In this document: piece after piece, positions 27,975 through 38,363 of the stretch
How positions within the stretch are numbered: position 1 is the first letter of the stretch
Layout: every line of letters begins with the position of its first letter
NCBI RefSeq assembly: GCF_001457695.1
Contig: NZ_LN831025.1
Coordinates: 558,001-622,000, forward strand
Length of the DNA stretch: 64,000 nucleotides
Direction: 5' to 3'
Source: Campylobacter jejuni
GTDB lineage: Bacteria > Campylobacterota > Campylobacteria > Campylobacterales > Campylobacteraceae
The notes under the pieces: model-generated
Told to the model about the DNA's origin: nothing
The model's database searches: none
Seen by the model: the letters and a program-made list of their open reading frames with translations, nothing else
Position numbers and translations under genes: made by a program

Positions 27975-28493
27975 TTATTTGTAGTTTTTGATTGCTTTTT
28001 CTAAAATTTCAATTGCAGCTTTTTCATCTTTGAAATCTTGCACTTTAACCCATTTATTTGGTTCTAAAATTTTATAAGTTTCAAAGAAATTTTTGATTTT
28101 ATTTAAAGTTGCTTGTGGTAAATCTGTGTAAGTTTTTATATTGTCATATCTTGCATCTATTTTTGAATTTGGAACCGCAAGAAGTTTTTCATCCATTCCG
28201 CTTTCATCTTCCATGATTAAAACACCGATTAAGCGGCAAGAAATCACGGCTCCAGCTTGGATAGGATATTCATTAAGCACTAAAATATCCACAGGATCAC
28301 CATCATCAGCCAAAGTATTGGCAATAAAACCATAGTTTGCTGGGTAAAACATCGCACTAGCCATAACGCGATCTACCATGATAGCACCACTATTTTTATC
28401 GATTTCGTATTTGATATTTGAGCCGTATGGAATTTCGATTACGGCATTGATTTTATTTGGAATATCTCCGATTTTGATTTTGCTTAAATCCAT
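27975..28493 (-). CDS. ppa: Inorganic pyrophosphatase (family I)
   Basis: A 172-residue soluble pyrophosphatase. The active-site signature is DDGDPVDILVL with further substrate residues in IPYGSNIKYEID and VMASAMFYPANYGF. It removes pyrophosphate from biosynthetic reactions. ATG at 28493 with AAGGAG, nine bases after adk. Confidence 0.95.
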   Translation of the reverse strand: MDLSKIKIGDIPNKINAVIEIPYGSNIKYEIDKNSGAIMVDRVMASAMFYPANYGFIANTLADDGDPVDILVLNEYPIQAGAVISCRLIGVLIMEDESGMDEKLLAVPNSKIDARYDNIKTYTDLPQATLNKIKNFFETYKILEPNKWVKVQDFKDEKAAIEILEKAIKNYK

Positions 28494-28502
28494 TTTTTCT
28501 CC

Positions 28503-29081
28503 TTATATACTTTGAATTTTTTTAATCAGTTCTTTCATGTCTGCAACGATAGGTTCGATAGTGCGTTCCCCGTCGATAATAAAATGAAGTTTTTTCTTTT
28601 GATAAAAATCTAAAATTTCATTTAAAGGTTCTGTATAAACTTTCATTCTATTATAAAACACTTCTTCATTATCATCTGCACCACGATTTCTGCCTAAAAC
28701 TCTTTCTTTGGCAACTTCTTCGCTTACTCTTACTTCTATGACACCTTTAAGACAAATTTCATTTTGCTCGCTTAAAACCTTGTCAAATTCCATCATTTGT
28801 TCTACGCTTCTTGGATAGCCATCGATGATGATAGTTTTAGTTGGAGCAGCTTTTAGAGCATAAACTATAGTATTTACAACAACATCTAAAGGAACAAGAT
28901 TGCCTTTGGAGATAAAACTATCTATAGTTTTTCCAAGCTCACTCCCACTTGCTACTTCAGCTCTTAAAAGATCCCCTGTTGAATAGTGTGTGATATTTGT
29001 CGCATCTGCTTGTGCAATTAAACTAGCATCGGTAGTTTTTCCACTACCTGGTGCACCTATGATTAAAAACAATTCTTTCAT
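28503..29081 (-). CDS. adk: Adenylate kinase, short form
   Basis: A 192-residue nucleotide kinase lacking the long LID insertion. P-loop [19 protein letters not shown] and GRNRGADDN are present. It interconverts AMP, ADP and ATP. ATG overlaps the aspS stop by four bases. Confidence 0.93.
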   Translation of the reverse strand: MKELFLIIGAPGSGKTTDASLIAQADATNITHYSTGDLLRAEVASGSELGKTIDSFISKGNLVPLDVVVNTIVYALKAAPTKTIIIDGYPRSVEQMMEFDKVLSEQNEICLKGVIEVRVSEEVAKERVLGRNRGADDNEEVFYNRMKVYTEPLNEILDFYQKKKLHFIIDGERTIEPIVADMKELIKKIQSI

Positions 29082-30829
29082 TTTATATTCTCCCTTAATT
29101 TGATTCCTAATTCTCTCATTGCTTCATTGCTAGCAGGCGATGGCGCATCTGTCATTAAGCATTGCGCTCTTTGGGTTTTTGGAAAGGCTATAACCTCTCT
29201 TATGCTGTTTGCTCCTGTAACTAGCATGATGAGTCTATCAAGTCCTATAGCGATACCTCCATGTGGTGGAGCACCAAAACTTAAAGCATCAAGTAAGAAA
29301 CCAAATTTTTCTTTTTGTTGTTCTTCATCGATATTTAAAAGTTTAAATACTTTTTGTTGAATATCGTTTTTATGGATTCTTATACTACCTCCACCTAGCT
29401 CAATACCATTTAACACTACATCATAAGCAATAGATGAAATTTCTTCTAAATCATTTTCATTGATATTTTTTGGCATGGTAAAAGGATGGTGCATCGCAGA
29501 ATAACTTCCATCATCATTTTGCTCAAACATAGGAAAATCAATAACCCATAAGAATTCTAAGGCATTTGGATCTATAAGATTTAACTCGTTGGCTAAGAAA
29601 ATTCTAAATCTTCCCATATAATCAAGCACGGTTTTTTTAGCTCCTGCGCCGAAAAATACCACATCTCCTACTTCAAGTTCACAGCGTTTGCTTAGCTCAT
29701 TTAAATCTTCTTCGCTAAAGAATTTACAAAGTGGACCTTTAAGCCCATCTTCTTTAACTTGTATAAAAGCTAAGCCTTGAGCACCAAATTTACGCACAAA
29801 TTCTTCAAATCTTTGCATTTGTCTTTTTGAAAAAATAGTATCACCTTTTGGAACACGTATGGCTTTGATGCGATTTTTCTTTGTATCTTTGGCAATATTT
29901 GCAAAAATTTCATTATTTGACTTAGCGAAAATATCAATCACATCAATAAATTTAAGATCAAATCTTAAATCCGGCTTATCAGAGCCATAATTTTCCATAG
30001 CGTCTTTGTATTGCATTTGTCTAAAAGGGGTTTGAATTTCTTTGCCGCAAGCTTTGAAAATATCTTTTAAAAAAGTTTCAGCTACATTGATTACATCTTT
30101 TTGTTCGCAAAAACTCATTTCAACATCAATTTGTGTGAATTCAGGTTGGCGATCAGCTCTTAAATCTTCATCTCTAAAACATTTTGCGATTTGAAAATAA
30201 CGATCAAAACCGCTACACATTAAAAGTTGTTTGAAAAGCTGAGGGCTTTGTGGAAGAGCATAAAATTCACCCTGATGCACACGAGAAGGCACGAGATAAT
30301 CTCTTGCGCCTTCGGGAGTAGCTTTGGTAAGAATAGGGGTTTCAACTTCTAAAAATCCCATATTTGCCAAAGAATTTCTAGCTGCTATACAAGCTTTAGA
30401 ACGCAAGGCAAAATTTTCATAAAGTTTAGGATTTCTTAAATCTAAAAAGCGATATTTTAAGCGTAATTCTTCATTTACACTTTCATCAGCGATAGCAAAA
30501 GGAGATACGGCACTTTCATTTTCTATGGTAAGTTTAGAAACAACTACTTCGATTTCTCCTGTTTTTAATTTAGGATTTACAAGTCCTTCGCCACGCGGAC
30601 GAATAGTGCCTTCTGCAATAAGTACAAATTCATTTCTTGCATTGGAAGCGATTTCATGAGCTTCTTTGCTATCATTTGGATCACAAACAAGTTGGATAAT
30701 ACCACTTCTATCTCTTAAATCTATAAAAATAACTCCACCATGATCGCGGTAGCTATTTACCCAACCGCAAAGTTTAACGCTTTGACCAACATGGGAAATT
30801 CCCAAGTCTGTATTATAATGACTTCGCAA
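29078..30829 (-). CDS. aspS: Aspartyl-tRNA synthetase
   Basis: A 583-residue bacterial-type class II synthetase: an N-terminal OB fold ([21 protein letters not shown]), motif 2 [16 protein letters not shown] and motif 3 GIAIGLDR, with the bacterial GAD insertion. In related epsilonproteobacteria this enzyme also charges tRNA-Asn, later amidated by GatCAB; whether it does so here is inferred. The start is TTG at 30829 (MRSHYN, the family N-terminus) with AAGGA six bases upstream. Confidence 0.95.
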   Translation of the reverse strand: MRSHYNTDLGISHVGQSVKLCGWVNSYRDHGGVIFIDLRDRSGIIQLVCDPNDSKEAHEIASNARNEFVLIAEGTIRPRGEGLVNPKLKTGEIEVVVSKLTIENESAVSPFAIADESVNEELRLKYRFLDLRNPKLYENFALRSKACIAARNSLANMGFLEVETPILTKATPEGARDYLVPSRVHQGEFYALPQSPQLFKQLLMCSGFDRYFQIAKCFRDEDLRADRQPEFTQIDVEMSFCEQKDVINVAETFLKDIFKACGKEIQTPFRQMQYKDAMENYGSDKPDLRFDLKFIDVIDIFAKSNNEIFANIAKDTKKNRIKAIRVPKGDTIFSKRQMQRFEEFVRKFGAQGLAFIQVKEDGLKGPLCKFFSEEDLNELSKRCELEVGDVVFFGAGAKKTVLDYMGRFRIFLANELNLIDPNALEFLWVIDFPMFEQNDDGSYSAMHHPFTMPKNINENDLEEISSIAYDVVLNGIELGGGSIRIHKNDIQQKVFKLLNIDEEQQKEKFGFLLDALSFGAPPHGGIAIGLDRLIMLVTGANSIREVIAFPKTQRAQCLMTDAPSPASNEAMRELGIKLRENIK

Positions 30830-30870
30830 ATTTATTCCTTGAAAAAAGATTTTTTAAGATAATGAGCAAA

Positions 30871-30876
30871 ATTATA
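30871..30876 (-). promoter_or_regulatory. Promoter -10 for aspS
   Basis: TATAAT on the minus strand at 30876-30871, giving a predicted leader of about 35 bases before the aspS TTG. It is divergent from the nadK promoter. Confidence 0.55.
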
Positions 30877-30909
30877 GTATTTTTATTCTTTTGCTTTGCT
30901 AAGATTTGA

Positions 30910-30915
30910 TATAAT
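30910..30915 (+). promoter_or_regulatory. Promoter -10 for nadK, leaderless spacing
   Basis: GATATAATTTTTT directly precedes the nadK ATG: TATAAT at 30910-30915 is followed by five bases and then ATG at 30921. Standard spacing puts the transcript start on the ATG itself. Confidence 0.55.
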
Positions 30916-30920
30916 TTTTT

Positions 30921-31781
30921 ATGCAAAATAAAATAGATTATAAAAATATTAAAAAAATTGGACTTGTTACACGACCCAATGTGAGTTTAGATAAGGAAAT
31001 TTTAAAACTTCAATCGATTTTATCTATATATAAAGTTGAACTTGTATTGTTTAAAGAAAGTTCTGAAATTTTAGATTTGCCAAAGTATGGATTGGATGAT
31101 TTGTTTAAAATATCTGATTTTGTTATTTCTTTAGGTGGAGATGGAACTTTGATTTCTTTATGTCGTAAAGCTTGTGAATATGATAAAGCAGTTTTAGGAA
31201 TTCATGCTGGACATTTAGGTTTTTTAACAGATTTTAAAGTTGATGAAGCTGAAAATTTTTTTCAAGCTTTTTTTCAAGGAGAATTTAGAATAGAAAAGCC
31301 TTATTTGTTAAGTGTTTTTTTAGAAGATAAGCAAGGAAAAATTTTAGAAAAATTAGCTTTTAACGATGTGGTCATCAGTAAAAACAATCAAGCTTCTATG
31401 GCTCATATAGAAGTTTTTAGAAAAGAAAAGAAATTTAATGAATATTTTGGAGATGGGCTTATTGTTGCAACTCCTGCGGGTTCAACAGCTTATAATTTAA
31501 GTGCAAATGGGCCCATAGTTTATACTTTAGCTCAAGCTTTTATCTTAACTCCTGTTTGTTCTCATTCTTTAACACAACGCCCTATTGTCTTACCAAAAGG
31601 TTTTGAAATAGAGATTATGGCAAAGGATTGTATACTTTGCATTGATGGGCAAGAAAATTATAAAATGAATGATTTTAAAAGTATAAAAGTGGGTTTAAGT
31701 GATAAAAATGTGGCTTTAATTCATCCAAAAAATAGGGATTATTTTCAAATTTTAAAAGAAAAATTACACTGGGGAAATTGA
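30921..31781 (+). CDS. nadK: NAD kinase
   Basis: A 286-residue NAD kinase with the GGDGT motif ([11 protein letters not shown]), the NDVVISK segment, and [15 protein letters not shown]. It makes NADP from NAD with ATP. There is no ribosome-binding site; the -10 box ends five bases before the ATG. The stop overlaps the recN ATG (TGATG). Confidence 0.94.
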   Translation: MQNKIDYKNIKKIGLVTRPNVSLDKEILKLQSILSIYKVELVLFKESSEILDLPKYGLDDLFKISDFVISLGGDGTLISLCRKACEYDKAVLGIHAGHLGFLTDFKVDEAENFFQAFFQGEFRIEKPYLLSVFLEDKQGKILEKLAFNDVVISKNNQASMAHIEVFRKEKKFNEYFGDGLIVATPAGSTAYNLSANGPIVYTLAQAFILTPVCSHSLTQRPIVLPKGFEIEIMAKDCILCIDGQENYKMNDFKSIKVGLSDKNVALIHPKNRDYFQILKEKLHWGN

Positions 31782-33304
31782 TGATAAATAGAATTTTTAT
31801 GAAAGAAAATCTTGGTTTTAAAAAGGCTGAGCTTGAAATTTCTAAAGGGCTTACCGTTTTTACAGGCCTAAGTGGAGCTGGAAAATCGGTCTTGTTTAAA
31901 GGAATTTTATCCGCATTTTCTTTGAGTGAAAGTGAGGCTAAAATTGTCGAAATAGAACTAGATGATAAGTTGGATTTAGAAAGTTTTGGTATAGAAAGTG
32001 AAGAGGAGAATGTTTTTAAGCTTTTAAAAGAAAAAAACACAAAATATTTTATTAACAATCAAAGCATAGCGAAAAAAAGTTTGCAAAATTTAAGTAAAAC
32101 TTTTATTAAGTATTTAAGTGCAAAGGAAAATAACGAATTTGGAAATGAAAAATTTTTAAATCTCTTAGATGCCTTGGAGATGCAAGAAAATACAAATTTT
32201 GTTTCCTTTTTAGAAGATTTTAAAAAAGATTTTAATGCTTATAGTCAAATTTCTAATGAGTTTAATGTAATTTTAGAAGAAGAAAAAAAAGTAGAAGAAT
32301 TAAAAGAATTAGCTAGAGTACAAATTGAAAAAATTTCAAGCATTAATCCTAAAATAGGTGAGTATGAAGAGCTTTTAATACTTAAAAAAAAGCTTTCTAA
32401 AAAAGATAAATTAGAAGAAGCTTGGAGTAAGACAGAGCATATTTTTGAGCTTGAAAAAGTTGTTATTGAAGCTTTAAATTTAAGCGAAGTTGATCCGAGT
32501 TTTTTTAGTGAATGTTTAAATGAATTGCGTGTGATTTGCGAAAATCAAAAAATGGAAGATTTGGATTTTGATGTGGAGACACTTTTAGATCGCATTGAAA
32601 ATTTATCCTATCTCATCAAGCGTTATGAAAGCATAGAAAATGCTTTAGAAGTTTTAAAACAAAAAAAACATGAACTAGAACATTATGAAAATTTAAGTTT
32701 TGAAAAAAAAGAACTTGAAAAAAAATTTCAAGAATTAAAACAAAAATTAGAAGAAAAAGCACAAATTTTAACTCAAGCAAGAAAGAAAAACCTTAAAAAA
32801 TTAGAAAAATGTTTAAATAATTATCTTAAAGATCTTTATATGAAAGACGCAAGTTTGACACTTAAAGAAAATGAAAAAATTTCAATTTTAGGTAAAGATG
32901 AGATAATACTAGATATTAATTTAGCTCATTTAAAAAATTTAAGTTCGGGTGAATTAAATCGCTTAAGACTTGCTTTTATAGCCACAGAATGTAAAATTTT
33001 AAATGCAGGTAAAGGGATATTATTTTTAGATGAAATTGATGCAAATTTAAGCGGAAAAGAGGCTATGAGTATAGCCAAGGTTTTAGAGGAGCTTTCTAAG
33101 TTTTATCAAATTTTTGCTATTTCTCATTTGCCTCAACTTTCCTCTAAGGCGCATAATCATTTTTTAGTTGAAAAAAATGGCGAAGAAAGTAAGGTAAAAA
33201 AGCTTGATCAAGAAGAAAGAATTAAAGAGCTTGCTAGGATGGTAAGTGGAGAGCTTGTTAGTTATGAAGCAATCGAATTTGCTAAGACCTTGTTTAAGAA
33301 TTAA
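31781..33304 (+). CDS. recN: DNA repair protein RecN
   Basis: A 507-residue SMC-like ATPase, somewhat shorter than the E. coli protein. Walker A is GLSGAGKSV, a long coiled coil spans about residues 160-370, the signature is [11 protein letters not shown] and Walker B is [14 protein letters not shown]. It acts in double-strand break repair. ATG at 31781 is preferred over TTG at 31778, which merely adds a Met. Confidence 0.9.
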   Translation: MINRIFMKENLGFKKAELEISKGLTVFTGLSGAGKSVLFKGILSAFSLSESEAKIVEIELDDKLDLESFGIESEEENVFKLLKEKNTKYFINNQSIAKKSLQNLSKTFIKYLSAKENNEFGNEKFLNLLDALEMQENTNFVSFLEDFKKDFNAYSQISNEFNVILEEEKKVEELKELARVQIEKISSINPKIGEYEELLILKKKLSKKDKLEEAWSKTEHIFELEKVVIEALNLSEVDPSFFSECLNELRVICENQKMEDLDFDVETLLDRIENLSYLIKRYESIENALEVLKQKKHELEHYENLSFEKKELEKKFQELKQKLEEKAQILTQARKKNLKKLEKCLNNYLKDLYMKDASLTLKENEKISILGKDEIILDINLAHLKNLSSGELNRLRLAFIATECKILNAGKGILFLDEIDANLSGKEAMSIAKVLEELSKFYQIFAISHLPQLSSKAHNHFLVEKNGEESKVKKLDQEERIKELARMVSGELVSYEAIEFAKTLFKN

Positions 33305-33324
33305 GCGGATTTTTTATTTTGCTA

Positions 33325-33333
33325 TGTTAAAAT
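33325..33333 (+). promoter_or_regulatory. Extended -10 promoter for cbrR
   Basis: TGT-TAAAAT at 33325-33333 is a good extended -10 in the 103-base gap before cbrR. It predicts a leader of about 68 bases and probably drives the long envelope-gene run behind it. Confidence 0.5.
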
Positions 33334-33407
33334 ATACAACTATAAAATTTCCTTTCTTTTGAAACAAATATATTAAAAATTTTAGATATAAAGGTATTTT
33401 ACACACT

Positions 33408-34652
33408 ATGAATAAGAAAATTTTAATTATTGATGACAATAAAATGCTCGGCAAACTTTTAGCTAAAAAAATTCAAATGACTTTAGATTATGAGGTAGAT
33501 ATTGCTTTTGGTTTTGCCGAAGCTAAGGAATTAATGAATAATGATTATTTTTTAGCTTTTGTGGATTTATGTTTGCCAGATGCCCCAAATGGTGAAGTTG
33601 TGGATTATGTTATTGAAAAGAAAATTCCTGCTATTGTTCTTACAGCTAGTGGCGATAAGGCTACTAAAGAAAAATTTATGGATAAAGATATATTAGATTA
33701 TATTTTTAAAGAAAGTGAAACTTGCATTGATGAGATTATTAGTTCTATTGTAAAACTTAATCAATATGCAAAAACTAAAGTGATTTTAGCTATGAGCAAG
33801 CTACCTGAACGTAATGAAATTAAAAAAATACTTACTCAAAGACAATTTAATGTTTTAGCTGCAGCTCATGGTGAAGAAGCAATGAGTTATTTAAATGATA
33901 ATAATGATGTTAAGCTTATTATAGCAGATGTCAATATGCCAGTAATTAGCGGTTTTGAGCTTTTGACTCAAGTAAGAGAACGTTTTAGTGATGATGAATT
34001 AGGTGTGATTCTTTTGGGGGATTATAATGATTCATTTGAAGCGAATTCTTTTAAAAATGGAGTTAATGAGTATTTGTTTAAGCCTTTAAGCAAGGAAAGT
34101 TTTAATTGTCGCTTAGATCGTTGTTTATCTTACATGGATGATAAAAAATTTTTAAGCACTTATAATGTTTTAGATCCTGTATCTGGGGTTAAAAATTATA
34201 ATGCTTTAATCGATGGAATAGATGATTATTTTAACGAAATAGCAACAAAAGACGAGGAATTTGCTTTTGCTTTTTTAGATATAGATAATCTTCAAATGAT
34301 TAACGATGAATACGGCCGTGAAGTTGGTGATGAAGTAATTAAAATCTGTGCTAATGAAATAGTTAATGAAACTAAAGGAAGAGATCTTGTAGGTAGATAT
34401 AGTGCAGAAAAAATTTGCATTTTGCTTAAAAATATATCCCAAGAAAGAGCGATTAAAATCTTTTCTCGTATACGAGTAAATATAAAAAAGGCTGGTGTTT
34501 TAGTTAATTTAGATGAAGTCTTTTTTACAGCTTCTATAGGCGTGGTTTTTGGAAAAAGTGGAGATAAGATTGATTCTTTGGTTGATAAAGCAAGTAAAAT
34601 ATTGTCTCAAGCAAAAGATAATGGCAAGGATAGAGTTGAAGTATGTTCTTAA
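33408..34652 (+). CDS. cbrR: Response regulator CbrR: two receiver domains and a degenerate GGDEF domain
   Basis: A 414-residue cytoplasmic protein matching the Campylobacter bile resistance regulator. Receiver 1 (about 1-120) has the acidic pair Asp9/Asp10 and phospho-acceptor Asp53. Receiver 2 (about 124-240) keeps the acceptor (IIADVNMP) and Lys (FKPLS) but lacks the N-terminal acidic pair. The C-terminal domain (about 245-414) has the diguanylate cyclase fold, but the GGDEF site reads SAEKI (332-336), so it is unlikely to make cyclic di-GMP. Output may be by protein contact. The 3' end overlaps tatD by 10 bases. Confidence 0.9.
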   Translation: MNKKILIIDDNKMLGKLLAKKIQMTLDYEVDIAFGFAEAKELMNNDYFLAFVDLCLPDAPNGEVVDYVIEKKIPAIVLTASGDKATKEKFMDKDILDYIFKESETCIDEIISSIVKLNQYAKTKVILAMSKLPERNEIKKILTQRQFNVLAAAHGEEAMSYLNDNNDVKLIIADVNMPVISGFELLTQVRERFSDDELGVILLGDYNDSFEANSFKNGVNEYLFKPLSKESFNCRLDRCLSYMDDKKFLSTYNVLDPVSGVKNYNALIDGIDDYFNEIATKDEEFAFAFLDIDNLQMINDEYGREVGDEVIKICANEIVNETKGRDLVGRYSAEKICILLKNISQERAIKIFSRIRVNIKKAGVLVNLDEVFFTASIGVVFGKSGDKIDSLVDKASKILSQAKDNGKDRVEVCS

Positions 34653-35458
34653 ATCTTGATTTTCAAGATGGTTTAAGGATTGTTGATACACATTGCCATC
34701 TAGACAGTGAAGCATTTAAAGATGATTTAGATGAAACTTTAAATCGTGCTTTTAAAAATGGTATAGAGAAAATCATCATACCTGGTGCTGATATAAAAGA
34801 TTTGCCCTATGCAGCTACAATTGCTCATAAATATAAAAATATTTTTTTTGCAGCAGGAGTGCATCCTTATGAAATTGATAATTATGATGAGAAAATTTTA
34901 AGGCAGTATTTATGCGATGAAAAATGTGTAGCTGTAGGTGAATGTGGGCTTGATTATTTCCGTTTTAAAAGTGATCTTGCTGAAGAAATTCAAAAAGAAA
35001 AAGAAAATCAAAAAAAGATTTTTATCGCACAGCTTGAACTTGCTATTGAATTTAAAAAACCTGTTATCATCCACTCAAGAGAAGCAAATCATGATACCTA
35101 TGAGATTTTACATGGGTATTCTAAGGATCTTGTAGGAGGAGTTTTACACTGCTTTAATGCAAGCGAACATTTGCTAACTCTTTTTGAAGATGGATTTTAT
35201 TTTGGTATTGGGGGAGTTTTAACTTTTAAAAATGCTAAGAAATTAGTTGAGATTTTGCCTAAAATTCCAAAAGATAGACTACTACTTGAAACTGATGCTC
35301 CATATCTTACTCCAGAGCCTTATCGCGGTAAAAGAAATGAACCTTTGTTAACTCAATTTGTAGCAAACAAAATGTGTGAAGTATTGAATTTATCAAGAAA
35401 AGAACTTCTAGAAATTTGTTTTAACAATTCTGAAAAATTATTTTTTAAAGGTTATTAA
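34643..35458 (+). CDS. tatD: TatD-family metal-dependent DNase
   Basis: A 271-residue TIM-barrel hydrolase: metal ligands VDTHCHLD, AVGECGLDYF, VIIHSREA and LETDAPYL. TatD proteins are 3'-5' DNA exonucleases or deoxyribonucleases in repair and quality control. ATG at 34643 lies inside cbrR and the stop overlaps the mltD ATG by one base. Confidence 0.92.
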   Translation: MFLNLDFQDGLRIVDTHCHLDSEAFKDDLDETLNRAFKNGIEKIIIPGADIKDLPYAATIAHKYKNIFFAAGVHPYEIDNYDEKILRQYLCDEKCVAVGECGLDYFRFKSDLAEEIQKEKENQKKIFIAQLELAIEFKKPVIIHSREANHDTYEILHGYSKDLVGGVLHCFNASEHLLTLFEDGFYFGIGGVLTFKNAKKLVEILPKIPKDRLLLETDAPYLTPEPYRGKRNEPLLTQFVANKMCEVLNLSRKELLEICFNNSEKLFFKGY

Positions 35459-36576
35459 TGAAAAAAATTTTATTGTGTTTTTTAATATGTTTTAATTTTC
35501 TTTTTGCACAAATTAATACTCCTGAATTTTATGAAAGACAAATGAATGTTTTAAGAAATTTAGATATTAATCCAAGTTTTATCAGTGATTTGATTTTTGT
35601 GCAAACTCAACAAGATATAAAATCAAAACATGCTCAAACTTTAATAGATAGCATGCAAAATTTTTCAAAAGTTACTCCTATGATAAGAAAAATTTTAGCC
35701 CAGCAGGAAGTTCCTGATGAGATTTTGTATCTAGCTATGGTTGAATCAGGCTTGAAAACTCATAGCGTTTCTAATGCCAAGGCTGTAGGGGTTTGGCAAT
35801 TTATGCAACCAACAGCTAGAAATTTGGGTTTAAGAATCGATGCTTATGTTGATGAAAGGCGTGATCCAGTCAAGTCAACTTATGCCGCTACAAATTATTT
35901 AAAAGAGTTAAAAGAAGAATTTGGCAAATGGTATTTGGCACTTTTAGCTTATAATTGCGGAAATGGCAAGCTAAGACAAGCTATCAAGCAAGCAGGAAGT
36001 GATGATTTAAGTGTTTTATTGAACCCTGATAAGAAATATCTTTCTTTAGAAACTAGAAATTTTATAAGAAAGATTTTAACGCTTGCTTTTTTAGCTAATG
36101 ATAGGGATTTTTTACTAGATAAAGATGCGTCTTTAATGAATTATGCTTTAAGCAATGAATTTGCAAAAGTTGATGTGCCTTCTTCTGCATCTTTAAAAGA
36201 AATAGCTAAAAATTTAAATATGGATCTTGCAACTTTTAAGAAATATAATCCACAATTTAAACATAATTTTACGCCTCCTGGTAAAGGGTATTATATGTAT
36301 ATACCACTTAATAAAGTAGCATTTTTTGATAAAAATTTTAAAGCAGAAAAACTTGCGAAGGTTGATACAACTATACCTATGACAAGAACTTATACCGTTA
36401 AGTCTGGTGACTCTTTATATAAAATAGCAAAAAATTATAATATAAGTGTTGATGAAATTCGAGAATTCAATAAAATAGCAAAAAATCATCTTAGTATTAA
36501 TCAAAAATTAATTATACCAATCAAGGAGAATAAAAATGCAAATAAAAACAATTACACTAAAGTTGTCAGCCGTTAG
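35458..36576 (+). CDS. mltD: MltD-like membrane-bound lytic murein transglycosylase with LysM
   Basis: A 372-residue secreted protein with a signal peptide (residues 1-18, ending FLFA/Q), an SLT-type lytic transglycosylase domain with catalytic Glu in AMVESGLK and AVGVWQFMQPTARNLG, and a C-terminal LysM domain (TYTVKSGDSLYKIAKNYNIS, ending near IIPI). It cleaves glycan strands to anhydro-MurNAc products. O-acetylation by PatA/B at the left end of the window would inhibit this activity. No lipobox. The end overlaps rlpA by 41 bases. Confidence 0.9.
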   Translation: MKKILLCFLICFNFLFAQINTPEFYERQMNVLRNLDINPSFISDLIFVQTQQDIKSKHAQTLIDSMQNFSKVTPMIRKILAQQEVPDEILYLAMVESGLKTHSVSNAKAVGVWQFMQPTARNLGLRIDAYVDERRDPVKSTYAATNYLKELKEEFGKWYLALLAYNCGNGKLRQAIKQAGSDDLSVLLNPDKKYLSLETRNFIRKILTLAFLANDRDFLLDKDASLMNYALSNEFAKVDVPSSASLKEIAKNLNMDLATFKKYNPQFKHNFTPPGKGYYMYIPLNKVAFFDKNFKAEKLAKVDTTIPMTRTYTVKSGDSLYKIAKNYNISVDEIREFNKIAKNHLSINQKLIIPIKENKNANKNNYTKVVSR

Positions 36577-37363
36577 TCTAGGGGCTTTATTTTTTAGTGG
36601 TTGTTTAGGCACTAGTTTTTTTTCTAGCTTGGATAATGCTCAAGTGTATTATCCTTCAAATGATTTTAAAAGCAGTCCTAGTTCTTCAGGGACTAAAGGA
36701 ACGATGAAGCCTTATACTATCAATGGTAAAACTTATTATCCTACTGTTGTAGCAGTAGGCGAAACTGCTGATGGTATTGCGAGTTGGTACGGGCCAGGCT
36801 TTCACGGCAAGAAAACCTCTAATGGCGAAACCTATAATCAAAATGCTTTAACCGCGGCTCATAAAACTTTACCTATGAATACCATCTTAAAAGTAACCAA
36901 TCTAAATAACAATCGTCAAGTTACCGTTCGTGTGAATGATAGAGGTCCTTTTGTAAATAATCGTATTATAGATTTATCAAAAGGAGCTGCTAGTCAAATT
37001 GATATGATTGCTTCAGGAATAGCTCCAGTAAGGCTTGAGGTTATAGGGTTTGGATCAAGTAATTCGGGTAATAATATTGTGCATTCTAATGTAAACTATG
37101 GAAATAGTGGAGAGATTGCAAATAATGGACAAATTTATGAAGGTGGAAATTTTATGGTTCAAATTGGAGCCTTTAAAAACCCAGCTGGAGCACAAACGAT
37201 AGCAGCAAGATATAAAACTTATAGAACTTATAGCTCTACTATACGCACAAGCTCAGTAGATGGCTTAAATCGCGTTTTCTTAACAGGCTTTAGAAGTGAA
37301 GATGAAGCAAGAGATTTTGCTGCAAGTGGTGCATTTGTAGGTGCATTTGTTGTAAGAGAGTAG
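36536..37363 (+). CDS. rlpA: RlpA-family septal lipoprotein (DPBB and SPOR domains)
   Basis: A 275-residue lipoprotein: lipobox FSGC with Cys23, a double-psi beta-barrel domain (GIASWYGPGFHGKKTSNGE, VRVNDRGPF; about residues 80-170) and a C-terminal SPOR domain (FMVQIGAFKN to FVVRE; about 200-275) that binds denuded glycan at division sites. In some bacteria RlpA is itself a lytic transglycosylase for naked strands; in others only an assistant. The 41-base overlap with mltD implies linked expression of two peptidoglycan-cutting factors. Confidence 0.9.
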   Translation: MQIKTITLKLSAVSLGALFFSGCLGTSFFSSLDNAQVYYPSNDFKSSPSSSGTKGTMKPYTINGKTYYPTVVAVGETADGIASWYGPGFHGKKTSNGETYNQNALTAAHKTLPMNTILKVTNLNNNRQVTVRVNDRGPFVNNRIIDLSKGAASQIDMIASGIAPVRLEVIGFGSSNSGNNIVHSNVNYGNSGEIANNGQIYEGGNFMVQIGAFKNPAGAQTIAARYKTYRTYSSTIRTSSVDGLNRVFLTGFRSEDEARDFAASGAFVGAFVVRE

Positions 37364-37368
37364 AAATT

Positions 37369-37857
37369 ATGACAGAATTGATTTTTTTGGATGTAGATGG
37401 CTGTTTAACTGATGGAAAAATTATTTATACTTCTAATGGAGAATTTATTAAAGAATTTGATGTAAAAGATGGAGCGGCTATCGAGGCTTGGCTAAAGCTT
37501 GGTAAAAAAATTGCTATTATTACAGGTAGAAATTGTCCTTGTGTTGAAAAAAGAGCTAAAGATTTAAAAATAGAAATTTTATATCAAGGTATTAAGGATA
37601 AGTTAGCTTGCGCAAAAGAAATTTTACAAAAACTTAATTTAGATTTTTCTCAGTGTGCGGCTATTGGGGATTATTTTAACGATAAGGCTTTGCTTGAAAG
37701 TGTAGGACTTAGTTTTAAGCCAAAAGATGGTCATAAAGATTTAAATGTAGACATAATGCTTAGCAAAAAAGGTGGTAAGGCTGCTGTAGCACAGATGATA
37801 GAAATTTTAGTAGAAAAAAATCATCTAGAAGAAGAATGGAATAAGCTTTGGCTATAA
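37369..37857 (+). CDS. kdsC: 3-deoxy-D-manno-octulosonate 8-phosphate phosphatase
   Basis: A 162-residue HAD-family phosphatase with FLDVDGCLTDGK (nucleophile Asp and acid Asp), the Thr in AIITGRN, and GDYFNDKALL. It completes Kdo synthesis for the LOS inner core. Starts ATG five bases after rlpA; overlaps lptC by 10 bases. Confidence 0.92.
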   Translation: MTELIFLDVDGCLTDGKIIYTSNGEFIKEFDVKDGAAIEAWLKLGKKIAIITGRNCPCVEKRAKDLKIEILYQGIKDKLACAKEILQKLNLDFSQCAAIGDYFNDKALLESVGLSFKPKDGHKDLNVDIMLSKKGGKAAVAQMIEILVEKNHLEEEWNKLWL

Positions 37858-38363
37858 AAATTTTTGGAATTTTAATTGCTCTTTTTACAATTACTTTTAC
37901 GATTTTAAGTTTGCAAGATCCGTATTCTTTAAATTTGCAAACTAATGCTTTAAATTTTAAAAATATTGAGGCTAAAAATTTGAAAGCTTATGAGAGTAAT
38001 GCTAGTACAATTAAGGCATATTATAAGGCAAATTCTTGGGTGAGATATGCAGATAGAGATGAATTTAATGATTTTATTACTTTAAATTTAGATTTTAATC
38101 TTAGTGCGAATCGTTTAGAGTTTTTCAATAAAGATATGAGCAAGGTTTTGTTTGAAGGAAATGTTACTTATATAGGTTCTAATAATGTCAAAATTATTTC
38201 TCAAGAGGTAGAATACCAACCTAAGGATAAAATTTTACACACAAATACTAATTTTAAAGCTCTGATCAATGGAAGTATTATTAACGGAAATACTTTAAAC
38301 TATGATGTAAAAAACAAAATTTTAAATATCCAAGGAGTAAATGCGTGGTTGCAAGACAAATAA
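37848..38363 (+). CDS. lptC: LptC-like LPS/LOS export protein
   Basis: A 171-residue protein with one N-terminal membrane helix (about 3-21) and a beta-jellyroll-like periplasmic domain (LEFFNKDMSKVLFEGNVTYIG, IISQEVEYQP). Size and position between kdsC and lptA fit LptC. It carries a sequon ESNAS at N51. The start is TTG at 37848, inside kdsC. The end overlaps lptA by 19 bases. Confidence 0.82.
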   Translation: MAIKIFGILIALFTITFTILSLQDPYSLNLQTNALNFKNIEAKNLKAYESNASTIKAYYKANSWVRYADRDEFNDFITLNLDFNLSANRLEFFNKDMSKVLFEGNVTYIGSNNVKIISQEVEYQPKDKILHTNTNFKALINGSIINGNTLNYDVKNKILNIQGVNAWLQDK

